This document shows positions 46,611 to 55,620 of a stretch of 64,000 bases of DNA, in pieces. The position numbers and the translations under genes are program-made. How positions within the stretch are numbered: the stretch's first letter is position 1; each line of letters begins with the position of its first letter. The notes below the pieces were generated by a model. The model saw only the letters and a list, made by a program, of their open reading frames with translations, searched no databases and was not told where the DNA came from. The stretch comes from Enhygromyxa salina (GTDB taxonomy: Bacteria > Myxococcota_A > Polyangia > Nannocystales > Nannocystaceae): assembly GCF_002994635.1 (NCBI RefSeq), contig NZ_PVNL01000004.1, positions 1-64,000 on the forward strand, given 5' to 3'.

Positions 46611-49390
46611 TGTTGGTTGTCGGCCGCTGGTGAGCCCCGGTCGCCGAGCCCGTAGACCGTGGTCGCGGCGCACCACGCCGCGGGTGGATCGTTGAGGATC
46701 ACGTCGTAATTATCGGGGTCGAGGCTGGTGCTCGCGCCGGTCGCAACGCTGGTCCACGTGACCTGATCGAGCAGGATCCCGCCGACCCCTGCATACAGCG
46801 CGCTGTTGGAGTTGGTCAGGCCAAAGCTGATCAGCACGTCGACCGGTGGGAGCCCGCCGTTGACCATGTTGTCGCCGTTGCGGGCGATCAGCGCGGAGTC
46901 GCCAGGCTCGACCGCCAGGCAGTTGGGGTCGGCGATGGTGTCGAGCGGGCCATCGGCGTACAGCCGCCCGAGCTCGACGCCGTTGAGGTCGAAGGCCGCG
47001 AGCGCGCGGATCTCGAACCACTCACCGTTGGCGTCGGACACCGCGTCGGGGTTGGCCATGAACTCCGAGATCACCAGATCGCCCAGGCTCGGGTTGACGA
47101 TGTTGCGCATGACCATGCCGTCCATGCACATGCCCTCATTGTTGTTGCCGCCGTCGCAGCTGGGGTTGGCGTCGCCAGGCGTGCCGAGGTCGCCGCAGCC
47201 GAACGGGGCGACCGCGTTGCACCACATCATGGCCATGGGGTCGTAGCTGAGCGCCTTCCCGGGGCTGACGCTCGGCCAGCTGTGCTCGTCGAACACCACG
47301 CCGCCGCGGCCGATCTGCATGCTGCCGTTGGCGTTGCTCAGCGCCAGGCCGCCGTACACGTAGTCGATGTTGGGCAGCGAGCAATTGTCGGCGTCGACGT
47401 CGGTCCGCCCAAACACGATGTACGAGTCGGCGGGGATCTCGATGCAGGTGTTCGAGCTGACCACGTGGCTGACCACGTCGTTCTTGCCGAGCTCGAGACC
47501 GTTGAGGTCGAACGCGGCGCTGGCGTAGAGCTCGAACCACTCGCCGCTCGCGTCGGGTGCTCCGGACGGATCGGGCATCAGCTCCGACAGCGTGATCTGG
47601 CCCGGCGTCGGCGCGTTGATCGGGCGCATCAACATCAGGTCGGGGTCGAGGCACTGATCGGGGCTGCCACCGCCACACGGCGGGTTGGCGGCGCCGGGCG
47701 TGCCCTCGTCGCCGTCGCCGTACACGCCCAGGCCGTCGCACCAGTTGCCGAGCATGTCCTTGCTCTCGCTGAACCCGGCGGTGGTCGAGGTCCAGGTCGC
47801 TTGATCACCGACGCCGCCCTCGAACTGGATGAACAGGTCGCTGTTGGAGTTGTTGATCGCCATGTCGAACACCACGTCGACCTGGGCCAGCCCGCCGTTG
47901 ACCGCGGCGTCGGCCGAGTGGGCGAACACGACATAATCTCCGGGGTTCACCGTGATGCACGCGTCGCTGCCAAACGCGGGCGCGTCGCCGAAGTCCACGG
48001 TGTGCTCGACGCCGCCAGCCTTGCCGATCTGCAGGCCGTTGAGGTCGCCGCCGCCCTTGACCAACACCTCGAACCACTCGCCGTCGCCGTCGTCCACGGC
48101 CTGGGGGTTGGCCATGAACTCGGTGATCTCGAGGTCACCGTCGTCGACCGGCGTGATGTCGCGCAGCTGGCCGTTCTCGTAGCACTGGCCGTCGGGCGGC
48201 GGGATCGAGCACTGATCGTTGGGGGCCCCCGGGGTCCCGAGGTCGCCGTCGCCGTAGGGCTGGGTGCCCTTGCACCACAGCGCGAGGTCGTCGTTGGCGA
48301 GCGGATCAAAGAAGTCGGGATCGAGCTGCTGGGACACGCCGTCGGAGGTGGTGCCCCAGGTGACGGCGTCGAGGGTCTCCCCGGCCACGCCGATCCAGCG
48401 CGCGCCGTTGGAGTTGGACATCGCGACCTTGCTCTCCCACACCAGGGTGTCGGGCGGCAGCGCGCCGTTGAGCAGCGAGTCCGCGCTGCCTGCGATCACG
48501 GCGTACTCGCCGGGCGCGAGCACCAGGCACTCGGCGGCCGCGATGATGTCCTTGTTCTCGACGTCGAAGGTCTTGGCGATCTGCAGATTGTTGAGGTGAA
48601 AGTCGGTCCCCGCGCGCGAGTGGATCTCGAACCACTCGCCGTCGCCCTCTTCGGCGGCGGCCGGGTTCGGGTGGACCTCCGTGATGACCAGCTCGCCGGG
48701 CTTCGGCGGGATCACCTCGATGGTGTTGCCGCCCTCGAGGCAGGTGGTCGAGCCGCCGCACAGATCGTTGGGCGCCCGGGGCGTGGCCTTGAACTCGGGG
48801 CTGAGGGCGGTCTTGCTGTCGCACCAGCTGGCGAGGTCGTTGTTGGCGATCGCGTCGGGGGTCTGAAACCCGTCGAGGGCGCGCGAGGCCTCATCGGACG
48901 CCTCGGCGTAATAGACCTCATCAATGACATCGTCACATTCGACCGCCAGGTAGCCGGCCGCGTTGCCGAGCTCGCCCAGGACATTGGCGTAGCCATAGTC
49001 GATATCGGCCAGGCCCTCCGCGAGCTCGTCGAGCACCGAGCCCACGACGACGTAGCCGCCGGCCGGGACCTCGACGCTGCGGGTGATCGTGTGGGTCTTG
49101 CGGCCCGTGCCGTCGGTCTTGGAGTAGACCAGGGTCAAGCCCTGAAGGTCGATCGACGCGCCGCTGGCGTTGTAGATCTCGAACCACTCCAGGCCAGCGT
49201 CAGCGCCTGGAACGTTGGCGACGACCTCGGAGATCACCAGCGCGCCGGCCAGCGGACAGCTGCCGTCGCCGCCGGTCTCGTCGCCGGGGTTGACGGTGTC
49301 GTCGCTGCAGCCGAGCGATCCGGCCCCGACGAGCGCGACCAGGCCGAGGGTCGCTAGTGCATGTTGTGAACGGAAGCGAGGTCGATCCAT
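46601..49390 (-). CDS. Lipoprotein with five lamin-tail domains
   Basis: Encodes 929 residues. The signal peptide ends in the lipobox SLGC. Five lamin-tail domains (LTD) follow at about residues 48, 230, 415, 600 and 775, each beginning with a version of LVISEVVANVPGAD...EWFEIYNAS. The domains are linked by Cys-bearing Gly/Pro-rich segments (CSIPPPDGQC, CGGGSPDQC). LTDs in bacteria are linked to extracellular nucleases and surface binding. The tandem array suggests a multivalent surface binding protein. It is co-transcribed with two SNase-like lipoproteins. Confidence 0.9.
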   Translation of the reverse strand: MDRPRFRSQHALATLGLVALVGAGSLGCSDDTVNPGDETGGDGSCPLAGALVISEVVANVPGADAGLEWFEIYNASGASIDLQGLTLVYSKTDGTGRKTHTITRSVEVPAGGYVVVGSVLDELAEGLADIDYGYANVLGELGNAAGYLAVECDDVIDEVYYAEASDEASRALDGFQTPDAIANNDLASWCDSKTALSPEFKATPRAPNDLCGGSTTCLEGGNTIEVIPPKPGELVITEVHPNPAAAEEGDGEWFEIHSRAGTDFHLNNLQIAKTFDVENKDIIAAAECLVLAPGEYAVIAGSADSLLNGALPPDTLVWESKVAMSNSNGARWIGVAGETLDAVTWGTTSDGVSQQLDPDFFDPLANDDLALWCKGTQPYGDGDLGTPGAPNDQCSIPPPDGQCYENGQLRDITPVDDGDLEITEFMANPQAVDDGDGEWFEVLVKGGGDLNGLQIGKAGGVEHTVDFGDAPAFGSDACITVNPGDYVVFAHSADAAVNGGLAQVDVVFDMAINNSNSDLFIQFEGGVGDQATWTSTTAGFSESKDMLGNWCDGLGVYGDGDEGTPGAANPPCGGGSPDQCLDPDLMLMRPINAPTPGQITLSELMPDPSGAPDASGEWFELYASAAFDLNGLELGKNDVVSHVVSSNTCIEIPADSYIVFGRTDVDADNCSLPNIDYVYGGLALSNANGSMQIGRGGVVFDEHSWPSVSPGKALSYDPMAMMWCNAVAPFGCGDLGTPGDANPSCDGGNNNEGMCMDGMVMRNIVNPSLGDLVISEFMANPDAVSDANGEWFEIRALAAFDLNGVELGRLYADGPLDTIADPNCLAVEPGDSALIARNGDNMVNGGLPPVDVLISFGLTNSNSALYAGVGGILLDQVTWTSVATGASTSLDPDNYDVILNDPPAAWCAATTVYGLGDRGSPAADNQQCN

Positions 49391-49408
49391 GAAGCAGGTC
49401 CGATCGAG

Positions 49409-50674
49409 TCAAGGCAAGTCAGTAGGGGGCTCGGGCTCGGGCGCAAGCTCGGGCTCGGGCTCGGGCGAGAGCTCGGGCTCGGGAGCAGGTTCGGGCTCGG
49501 GTTCGGGCTCGGGCGCAGGCGTGGGTGCAGGCGGCGGCGCCTGGTCGAAGTCGTCGGGTTGCTCGACCGCGGCGCCGTCCTCGGGGATGTCGAACTCGGG
49601 GTCGAAGTCGTCGCTGCCGCCGTCGCCTGGAGGCAGGTAGGTCGGGAGCCGGACCTGGATGGGATCGCGGACCTCGATCTGCAGCTGCTTGCGACCGCTG
49701 CGGCGATCCGTGTAGCTGGTCACGACCCCGCGCACGCGCACGTACTCGCCCCGGTAGCGCCCGATGCCCGACTCCTCGAACACGTCGGGCTCCCAGAAGA
49801 TCAGCGGGAAGTCCTTGAACATGCGGCGGCTCAGGAGCACGCGCTTGGGCCCGCGCTCACCCTGGCGGATGTCGCCGACGGTGGCCAGGACCTCGACCTC
49901 GTCGCCGAGGCGGGCCTCGAGCAGCACCATCGCGTCCCAATTCGTGAGGTCGATCAGCGTGGGATCGGCGGCGGCCTCGGCCTCGAACTGCGCGACGAAG
50001 TCTGCTCGGGCGTTCCACCAGACCGCGCGCGCGTCGTAGTCGGGGTAGCACTGCGCACCCGCGGCCCACAGCCCGAGCTGCTTGGCCTTGGCTTCGGCCT
50101 CGGCGGCCACGAATTCATAGTGGAAACGCCGCGAGTAGCCGTACTTGGTGAAGTAGGGGCTCATGCCCGCGCGCACGGCCTCGAGGTTGTAGTTGACCCA
50201 CTCGCCGTCGCGCTGAACGAACACGTAGGTCAAGAACCGATTGTAGCGGCCGCGGATCTGCTTGGGGTTGTCACGCTCGAGCCGGACCGAGGTCACGCCC
50301 GCGAAGAAGTCCTCGGCCCAGTGCTTGGCGTCCATGCCGAGCGGCGTCGGCACCTTGATCATGCGGCTGGTCTTGGCCTGCTCGTTGGCCAGGTAGTTGT
50401 CCCAGCCGACCTCGAACGCGCGCCAGGACTTGTCGGACTTGAAGGTCTCTTCGGTGTCGATCGCCAGCAGGCGCAGGCTCGCGTCGAGGCCGTCGACCTT
50501 GATCGTGTCACCGTCGACGATCGCGTTTTGCTTGAGCGGGTACTCGCCGAGCACCAGCCCGGCGTCCTCGCGCTCGAGCTCGCTGCGATCAAACCGGGTG
50601 TCCAGGTTGCTGCAGGCTCCGAGCGACAGCGCCGTCACCAGCAGGCCGCGCGCGATCACGCTGGCGATCTTCAT
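49409..50674 (-). CDS. Staphylococcal-nuclease-like lipoprotein with Glu-Pro tail
   Basis: Encodes 421 residues from the ATG at 50674, which overlaps the previous stop as ATGA. The signal peptide ends in LSLGAC. An SNase-like domain (about residues 50-200) shows VDGDTIKVDG, LRLLAIDTEE and GRYNRFLTYV, with the expected Asp/Glu/Arg positions. A second, beta-rich domain (about 230-345) has an OB-like pattern (VEVLATVGDIRQGERGPKRVLLSRRM). The C-terminus is a low-complexity Pro/Glu tail (PEPEPEPEP). It is likely lipid-anchored, with the tail extending outward. It belongs to the same operon as both lamin-tail genes. Confidence 0.88.
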   Translation of the reverse strand: MKIASVIARGLLVTALSLGACSNLDTRFDRSELEREDAGLVLGEYPLKQNAIVDGDTIKVDGLDASLRLLAIDTEETFKSDKSWRAFEVGWDNYLANEQAKTSRMIKVPTPLGMDAKHWAEDFFAGVTSVRLERDNPKQIRGRYNRFLTYVFVQRDGEWVNYNLEAVRAGMSPYFTKYGYSRRFHYEFVAAEAEAKAKQLGLWAAGAQCYPDYDARAVWWNARADFVAQFEAEAAADPTLIDLTNWDAMVLLEARLGDEVEVLATVGDIRQGERGPKRVLLSRRMFKDFPLIFWEPDVFEESGIGRYRGEYVRVRGVVTSYTDRRSGRKQLQIEVRDPIQVRLPTYLPPGDGGSDDFDPEFDIPEDGAAVEQPDDFDQAPPPAPTPAPEPEPEPEPAPEPELSPEPEPELAPEPEPPTDLP

Positions 50675-51351
50675 GGGCACCGGTTGGCCTCTCCCGGCGA
50701 GCCCGGCAGCCCCACGCCAAACAGCGGTTGGCCCTCGGCGCCCAGGTCGTCCACGCACCAGCAGCCACCGCTCAGGTCGTCGTTGTCGCTCGCGCGTGGC
50801 GGGTTCTCGGCGTTGCCGCAGGCCATGGTCCCAGTCTTGGTCAGCACATCGGTCTCGTAGAACGCCTGATCGATCAGCGAGCCACACGCGTCGAGCTCGA
50901 CGAAGCCCGAGCGGTAGCGCATGAAGTCGCGGGGATAGGTGTTCTCGTCCGGAGTCCCGCCCGAGATGTCCCAGGCCACGCCGTAGTCGATCCAGCTGGC
51001 CACGTCGTCCTCGAGGCCGGGTCCGATCACCGCGTAGCCACCTGCGCTCAGCTCGACCGGGTCGCGGACGAACAGCTCGAGCTGCTCGCCGCCCGACGAG
51101 CGCAGCCGGACCCGCAGACCCTGGAGGTCGAGGCCTCGCCCGGCGTCGTTGTAGATCTCGATGTAGTGGCCGAACGAGTCGTCGCTGGCCTGGTCACCGC
51201 GCAGCTCCGAGATCACCAGCTCGCCCGCGTCGACGTCGGGGCACAGCTCGGGCAGCGGATCCCGGCCGCACCCGCTCGCCGATCCGATCAGCAGCGCGAG
51301 CCCCAGACAAGTACTGGCGCGCCCGCGACCAATCGTGCGGTGGGGTGGCAC
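50671..51351 (-). CDS. Lipoprotein with one lamin-tail domain
   Basis: Encodes 226 residues if the GTG at 51351 is used, giving a 28-residue signal peptide ending in GSASGC (lipobox). The frame is open to a GTG at 51435, which would add 28 residues of unlikely sequence. One LTD (AGELVISELRGDQASDD... to about residue 130) is followed by a Cys-containing region (CGSLIDQAFYE, GGCWCVDDLG). It heads the operon; the stop overlaps the nuclease start by ATGA. Confidence 0.82.
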   Translation of the reverse strand: MPPHRTIGRGRASTCLGLALLIGSASGCGRDPLPELCPDVDAGELVISELRGDQASDDSFGHYIEIYNDAGRGLDLQGLRVRLRSSGGEQLELFVRDPVELSAGGYAVIGPGLEDDVASWIDYGVAWDISGGTPDENTYPRDFMRYRSGFVELDACGSLIDQAFYETDVLTKTGTMACGNAENPPRASDNDDLSGGCWCVDDLGAEGQPLFGVGLPGSPGEANRCP

Positions 51352-51646
51352 AGTCCGTGAGCATAGGGCAGGTCGAGCCTGATTCGGTGACGTTGGTGTT
51401 TCGATCTCCTGGCGCCTCAGCCGCGAGCGATCCACGCGAAACCGTGCGAACGGGGTTGTGGCGGTCGGTCTTGGTCGAGATCATGCACACTTGTCGGGTG
51501 GTCCCTCGTAAACTCGAGAGCGATCTCTACCCAGGGCGAATCGGTGCAAATGATGAGCACCCCGCGCTGCGCCGAACCCGGGACAGGCCCGTTGCAAGCC
51601 GAGCCTGTTGCGCCAGTCCGGCCTACAATGCCTGGACCACCGCCCC

Positions 51647-52339
51647 ATGAGCCTCACCGTCGCACTCGCTCGCATGCTCAACCCGCTGGTCTGGCGCTCG
51701 CCTGCGCGCTCGGCCGACAAGCTGCACGGGTTCGCGCTGGCCGAGCACGGCAGCATGCTCGACCTGCGGCTCGCCGCTCGACTCACGCCTTCGCCCACCC
51801 GCGCGGCCGCGTACCTGCGCCACGCCGACGACGAGACCCGCCACGCGCAGATGTTTGGCAAGCGCGCGCGTCAGCTGGCCCGCGAGGCCGGGCTCGCCCG
51901 GGGCCACGCGGTGTGGGAGCCGATCCGGGCCGACTCCGAGCAGCTGTTCGTGGGCCTCGGCGAGCTGGATTTCCTCGCGTTCGTGCACGTCGGCGAGGCC
52001 CGGGCGATCGAACAATTCCTGGTCTACGTGGCCTACTTTCAGGCGCAGGGGCGCGAGCGCGACGCGAGCTTGCTGACCACGATCTTGGTCGACGAGCACC
52101 GCCACGCCGACTACACGCGGGCGCTGTTGTTCGAGCTCGCCGACTCGGAGGCCGCTGCACGTCGCGCCCTGCGTCGCGTCCGTCGCTGGGAGGCCTGGCG
52201 CACCTGGCTGCGCGCGGGTCGGTTCTTGGCCGAGCGGGTCTACATGGTGGCGATGCTGCTCGTGTATCTGCTCGCGGCGCCGCTGGGGTTGCTGGTCCGC
52301 TGGGCCCGACCGCTCACCCGGGGCTGGCGGGACGCCTAG
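51647..52339 (+). CDS. Ferritin-like di-iron-type membrane-associated protein
   Basis: Encodes 230 residues from the ATG at 51647. Ferritin-like metal ligands are visible: Glu33 (AEHG), E63-x2-H66 (DDETRHA), Glu117 (GEARAIE), and E150-x2-H153 (DEHRHAD). Their order fits a di-iron oxidase or oxygenase of the ferritin-like superfamily. The C-terminus has a hydrophobic helix (VYMVAMLLVYLLAAPLGLLV). The carbamoyltransferase gene begins 9 bases later, so it likely acts on the same product. Substrate unknown. Confidence 0.8.
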   Translation: MSLTVALARMLNPLVWRSPARSADKLHGFALAEHGSMLDLRLAARLTPSPTRAAAYLRHADDETRHAQMFGKRARQLAREAGLARGHAVWEPIRADSEQLFVGLGELDFLAFVHVGEARAIEQFLVYVAYFQAQGRERDASLLTTILVDEHRHADYTRALLFELADSEAAARRALRRVRRWEAWRTWLRAGRFLAERVYMVAMLLVYLLAAPLGLLVRWARPLTRGWRDA

Positions 52340-52348
52340 GCACCGCGC

Positions 52349-54067
52349 ATGGCCAAGGTCCTCGGAATCTCTGCCCACTACCACGACGCCGCCGCGGCGC
52401 TGCTCGTCGATGGCGAGCTCGTCGTGGCGATCCAGCAAGAGCGGCTGTCGCGGATCAAGAACGACCCGGGCCTGCCGCTCGACGCCGCCGACGCGTGCCT
52501 GGCCTACGCAGGCGTGCGCGGCGAGGCGCTCGACGCCGTCGTGTTCTACGAGCGGCCGTTCGACAAGCTCGAGCGCGTGATGGTCAACCTGATGCGCAAC
52601 CTGCCGCGGACCTGGCGGCAGTTCCCGCGCGCGATGGCCAGCCAGCTCGGCGACAAGATCTGGGTGCTCGATCAGCTCGCCGAGGCGTTTGGGCAGCCGC
52701 GGGCCAACGTGCGCTGCTTCGCCCACCACCAGTGTCACGCCGCCAGCGCGCACTTTGTCTCGCGCTTCGAGGACTCGGCGGTGTTGGTCGTCGACGGCGT
52801 CGGTGAGCACAGCTCGACCACGCTGTGGCACGGGCAGGGGGCCCAGCTGCGGGCCCTGTGCAGCATCGAGTTCCCGCACTCGCTGGGGCTGCTCTACGCC
52901 GCGCTGACGGCGTGGCTGGGGTTCGCGGTCAACGAGGGCGAGTACAAGGTCATGGGCCTCGCGGCGTGGGGCCGGCCCGGTCACGCCGGCCTGCGCGAGC
53001 GGTTCGAGCGGTTGATTCGGCTCCACGACGACGGCAGCTACGAGCTCGGGCTCGACTACTTCGCGCACATGAGCGACGCCGAGCTCGGGTTTGGGCCCAA
53101 GCTCGAGGCGCTGCTCGGTCCGCGGCGTCCACCCGGGCTCGCGTGGGCGCTCGAGGGCGAGCGAGATCAGCACTACGCCGACGTCGCCGCGACCTTGCAG
53201 CAGGTCATCGAGGACGCGCTGCTGGGGCTGGCCCGCAAGGCCAAGGCGCTGACGGGCTCGCCCAACCTGTGCCTGGCCGGCGGCGTCGCGCTCAACAGCC
53301 TGGCCAACGCTCGGCTCGCGCGCGAGGGCGGGTTCGAGGCGGTGTTCGTCCAGCCCGCGGCCGGCGACGCGGGCGGGGCCCTCGGGGCGGCGATCCTCGC
53401 CGCGCTCGAGCTCGGTGATCCCCGACCCACGCCCATGCTCAGCGCCGCGCTCGGGCTGCCCGTCGACATCGAGCGTGCGTGGGCCGTCGCCCGCGAGCTC
53501 GAGCTGCCGGTCCGCCGGGTCGACGATCCGGCATCGGCGGCCGCCGAGCTGATCGCCGCCGACAAGATCGTCGCGCATGTCCGTGGTCGGTTCGAGTGGG
53601 GTCCGCGGGCGCTCGGGCAGCGGTCGATCCTCGCCAGCGCCGCCGCGCGTGAGACCCGGGAGCGCATCAACCGGTTGATCAAGCAGCGCGAGCCGTTTCG
53701 GCCGTTCGCCCCGGCGGTGCTCGAGCCGCGAATCGGCGAGTACTTCGACGGGCAGGCCAACGACATGACGCCGTTCATGACCACCGTGCTCCCGGCCCGG
53801 GCCGATCGCAGCGACGCGCTGGGGGCCGTGACCCACGAAGACGGTAGCTCGCGGGTGCAGACGGTCTCGCCGGCCGGGGCCCCCGAATTGCACGAGTTGT
53901 TGGTCGCGCTCGAGCGCGGCGGGCATGCTCCGCTGGTGCTCAATACTTCGCTCAATGGTCCGGGCGAGCCGATCGTCGCCAGCAGCGAAGACGCGCTGGG
54001 GTTCTTCTTGCGCCACGCCGTGGACGCCATGATGATTGAAGACTTGGTGATCGAGAGGCCAGCGTGA
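52349..54067 (+). CDS. NodU/CmcH-family carbamoyltransferase
   Basis: Encodes 572 residues. It is an O- or N-carbamoyltransferase that uses carbamoyl phosphate and ATP, as in cephamycin and nodulation-factor biosynthesis. The N-terminal domain shows GISAHYHDAAAALLVDG and the metal-binding HHQCHAASAH. The C-terminal YrdC-like part has GRFEWGPRALGQRSIL and FRPFAPAVLEPRIGEYF. It lies between the ferritin-like gene and a small membrane protein, with an overlapping GTGA at its end. Confidence 0.94.
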   Translation: MAKVLGISAHYHDAAAALLVDGELVVAIQQERLSRIKNDPGLPLDAADACLAYAGVRGEALDAVVFYERPFDKLERVMVNLMRNLPRTWRQFPRAMASQLGDKIWVLDQLAEAFGQPRANVRCFAHHQCHAASAHFVSRFEDSAVLVVDGVGEHSSTTLWHGQGAQLRALCSIEFPHSLGLLYAALTAWLGFAVNEGEYKVMGLAAWGRPGHAGLRERFERLIRLHDDGSYELGLDYFAHMSDAELGFGPKLEALLGPRRPPGLAWALEGERDQHYADVAATLQQVIEDALLGLARKAKALTGSPNLCLAGGVALNSLANARLAREGGFEAVFVQPAAGDAGGALGAAILAALELGDPRPTPMLSAALGLPVDIERAWAVARELELPVRRVDDPASAAAELIAADKIVAHVRGRFEWGPRALGQRSILASAAARETRERINRLIKQREPFRPFAPAVLEPRIGEYFDGQANDMTPFMTTVLPARADRSDALGAVTHEDGSSRVQTVSPAGAPELHELLVALERGGHAPLVLNTSLNGPGEPIVASSEDALGFFLRHAVDAMMIEDLVIERPA

Positions 54068-54273
54068 GCACGCCGGGTAAGCGGCCCAAGCGATCGTTGC
54101 TGAGGCGGCTCGGCGCCCGGCTGCGGACCTCGGGGGCGTTGGTGTTGCACTTTCTGCATCCGGCCCGGTTCGTGCTCGCGCCGCTGTTGATCGTCTTGTT
54201 GTTTGCAGGCGTGTTGCTGTGGCTGACCGGTGGGCTGGCCTACGTGGCGCCGTTTGTGTACGCGCTGTTTTGA
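54064..54273 (+). CDS. DUF5989-like small membrane protein
   Basis: Encodes 69 residues from a GTG that overlaps the carbamoyltransferase stop (GTGA). A basic N-terminus (KRPKRSLLRRLGARLR) is followed by one transmembrane helix (FVLAPLLIVLLFAGVLLWL). Small proteins of the DUF5989 type lie beside carbamoyltransferases, which fits here. Translational coupling suggests a stoichiometric partner. Confidence 0.82.
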   Translation: MSTPGKRPKRSLLRRLGARLRTSGALVLHFLHPARFVLAPLLIVLLFAGVLLWLTGGLAYVAPFVYALF

Positions 54274-54429
54274 GCCTGGCGAATCCACCAGAGCGTCTGC
54301 GCTGGCTGGAGTGTCTACATTCTCGACACGAGCCAGGACGGCAGCTGTCAGCTCGCGCACGCTTCGTTGGTGAAGGCGTTTTCCAGTCGTGAAACATCCC
54401 CCGCGCGTCGACGAATGCCGGCGAGACCC

Positions 54430-55611
54430 ATGCAGCCGCTCTGGATCTTCACGCTCCTCGTTTACGCGGCAGTCGTCGGCGTCGCGGTCCGACGCGAGCT
54501 GACCTTTGGAATCTTCACGCTGGTGGTGCTCGGGCTGCCGACCTGGGCGGTCCTGAGCCTCACCCCGCACGTCGGCGCCGCGTGGCCGCTGCTCGTGGCG
54601 GGGCACCTCGCGGCCGCGCTGCACTTGCTCGCGCTGCTGCTGCGGCCACGTCTCCGACCCGCCTGGTTTCGGGCCAGCGTGAGCATCCCGGGGCTCGGGT
54701 TCGCGGCGGCCAGCATGCTCGCGCTGCCGTGGCTGATCGCGGCCAGCCTTGGGTTCGAGCCAACTGGGATCTTCGTGCCCTTCGCTCTCGCCGCGCTCGG
54801 CACGATCCAGACCCTCTACACCCGCGAGACCACGGTGGACTTCGTCGTCGACAGCGACACCGAGGTCGAGGGCCTGATCCGCTATCCAGCGGCCGTCGGC
54901 AAGCCCGGGCCCTCGGCTCGGCCGCTGACGCTGGTGCAGATCACGGATCCGCACCTGGGTCCGTACATGTCCGTCGCTCGACTCCGCCGGATCTGTGAGC
55001 GGACCGTCGCCCGCGACCCCGACCTCGTGCTGATTACCGGCGACATCATGACAATGGAGTCGCAAGACGAAGAGGCCGTCGTCGCGGCCCTCGCTCCCCT
55101 CGCTGCGCTGCCCGGGCGGGTGTTCGCGTGTCATGGCAACCATGACCTCGAGGCTCGTCGGGTCCTCGAGCGCGCCTACGCCCGCGTGGGTGCGCGGCTG
55201 CTGATCGACGAGGCGGTCACGGTGCAGACCCCCGCGGGCGCGGTCGAGCTGCTCGGACTCGACTTCGTGTGGCGTGGCCGCAATCAGCACATTGACAGCG
55301 TCATCGCTCGGTTCCCCCGGACCGGCGCGGCACCACGGATCGTGCTGTTGCACGATCCTGGCGCGTTTGCCCACCTGCCGTCGGGGCACGGGGATCTGGT
55401 GCTCTCCGGCCACACCCACGGCGGTCAGCTCGGGCTGCTCAGCCTCGGGCTGCCGCACACGTTTGTGTCAATCGTCGCCAAGATGCCCGACCACGGCCCC
55501 TGGGCGCTGGGTCGCAATCGTCTGTATGTCCATCGGGCGCAGGGCGTCTACGGCTTTCCGATCCGGCTGGGCGTGCCCGGCGAGCAGAGCCTCATGCGTG
55601 TCCACTTCTGA
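54430..55611 (+). CDS. Membrane-anchored metallophosphoesterase
   Basis: Encodes 393 residues from the ATG at 54430; starts at 54415 or at an upstream TTG cannot be excluded. Four N-terminal hydrophobic helices (about residues 1-120) precede a calcineurin-like phosphoesterase domain with all metal motifs: QITDPHLG (DxH), GDIMT (GDxx), CHGNHD (GNHD), and SGHTHGGQ (GHTHxxQ). It would hydrolyse a phosphoester at the membrane, similar to the YaeI/LpxH-like group. It stands alone after a 157-base gap. Confidence 0.9.
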   Translation: MQPLWIFTLLVYAAVVGVAVRRELTFGIFTLVVLGLPTWAVLSLTPHVGAAWPLLVAGHLAAALHLLALLLRPRLRPAWFRASVSIPGLGFAAASMLALPWLIAASLGFEPTGIFVPFALAALGTIQTLYTRETTVDFVVDSDTEVEGLIRYPAAVGKPGPSARPLTLVQITDPHLGPYMSVARLRRICERTVARDPDLVLITGDIMTMESQDEEAVVAALAPLAALPGRVFACHGNHDLEARRVLERAYARVGARLLIDEAVTVQTPAGAVELLGLDFVWRGRNQHIDSVIARFPRTGAAPRIVLLHDPGAFAHLPSGHGDLVLSGHTHGGQLGLLSLGLPHTFVSIVAKMPDHGPWALGRNRLYVHRAQGVYGFPIRLGVPGEQSLMRVHF

Positions 55612-55620
55612 CCTGACCGG

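Noticed and set aside
51345..51650. Short plus-strand frame between the lamin-tail and ferritin-like genes
   Set aside because: No signal peptide, ribosome-binding site or motif. Overlaps the start region of the divergent gene.
51623..54397. Long open frames on the strand opposite the carbamoyltransferase and other genes (for example at 34600-36456 and 35702-37411)
   Set aside because: They are antisense shadows caused by high GC content. They have no domain motifs and cover well-supported genes on the other strand.
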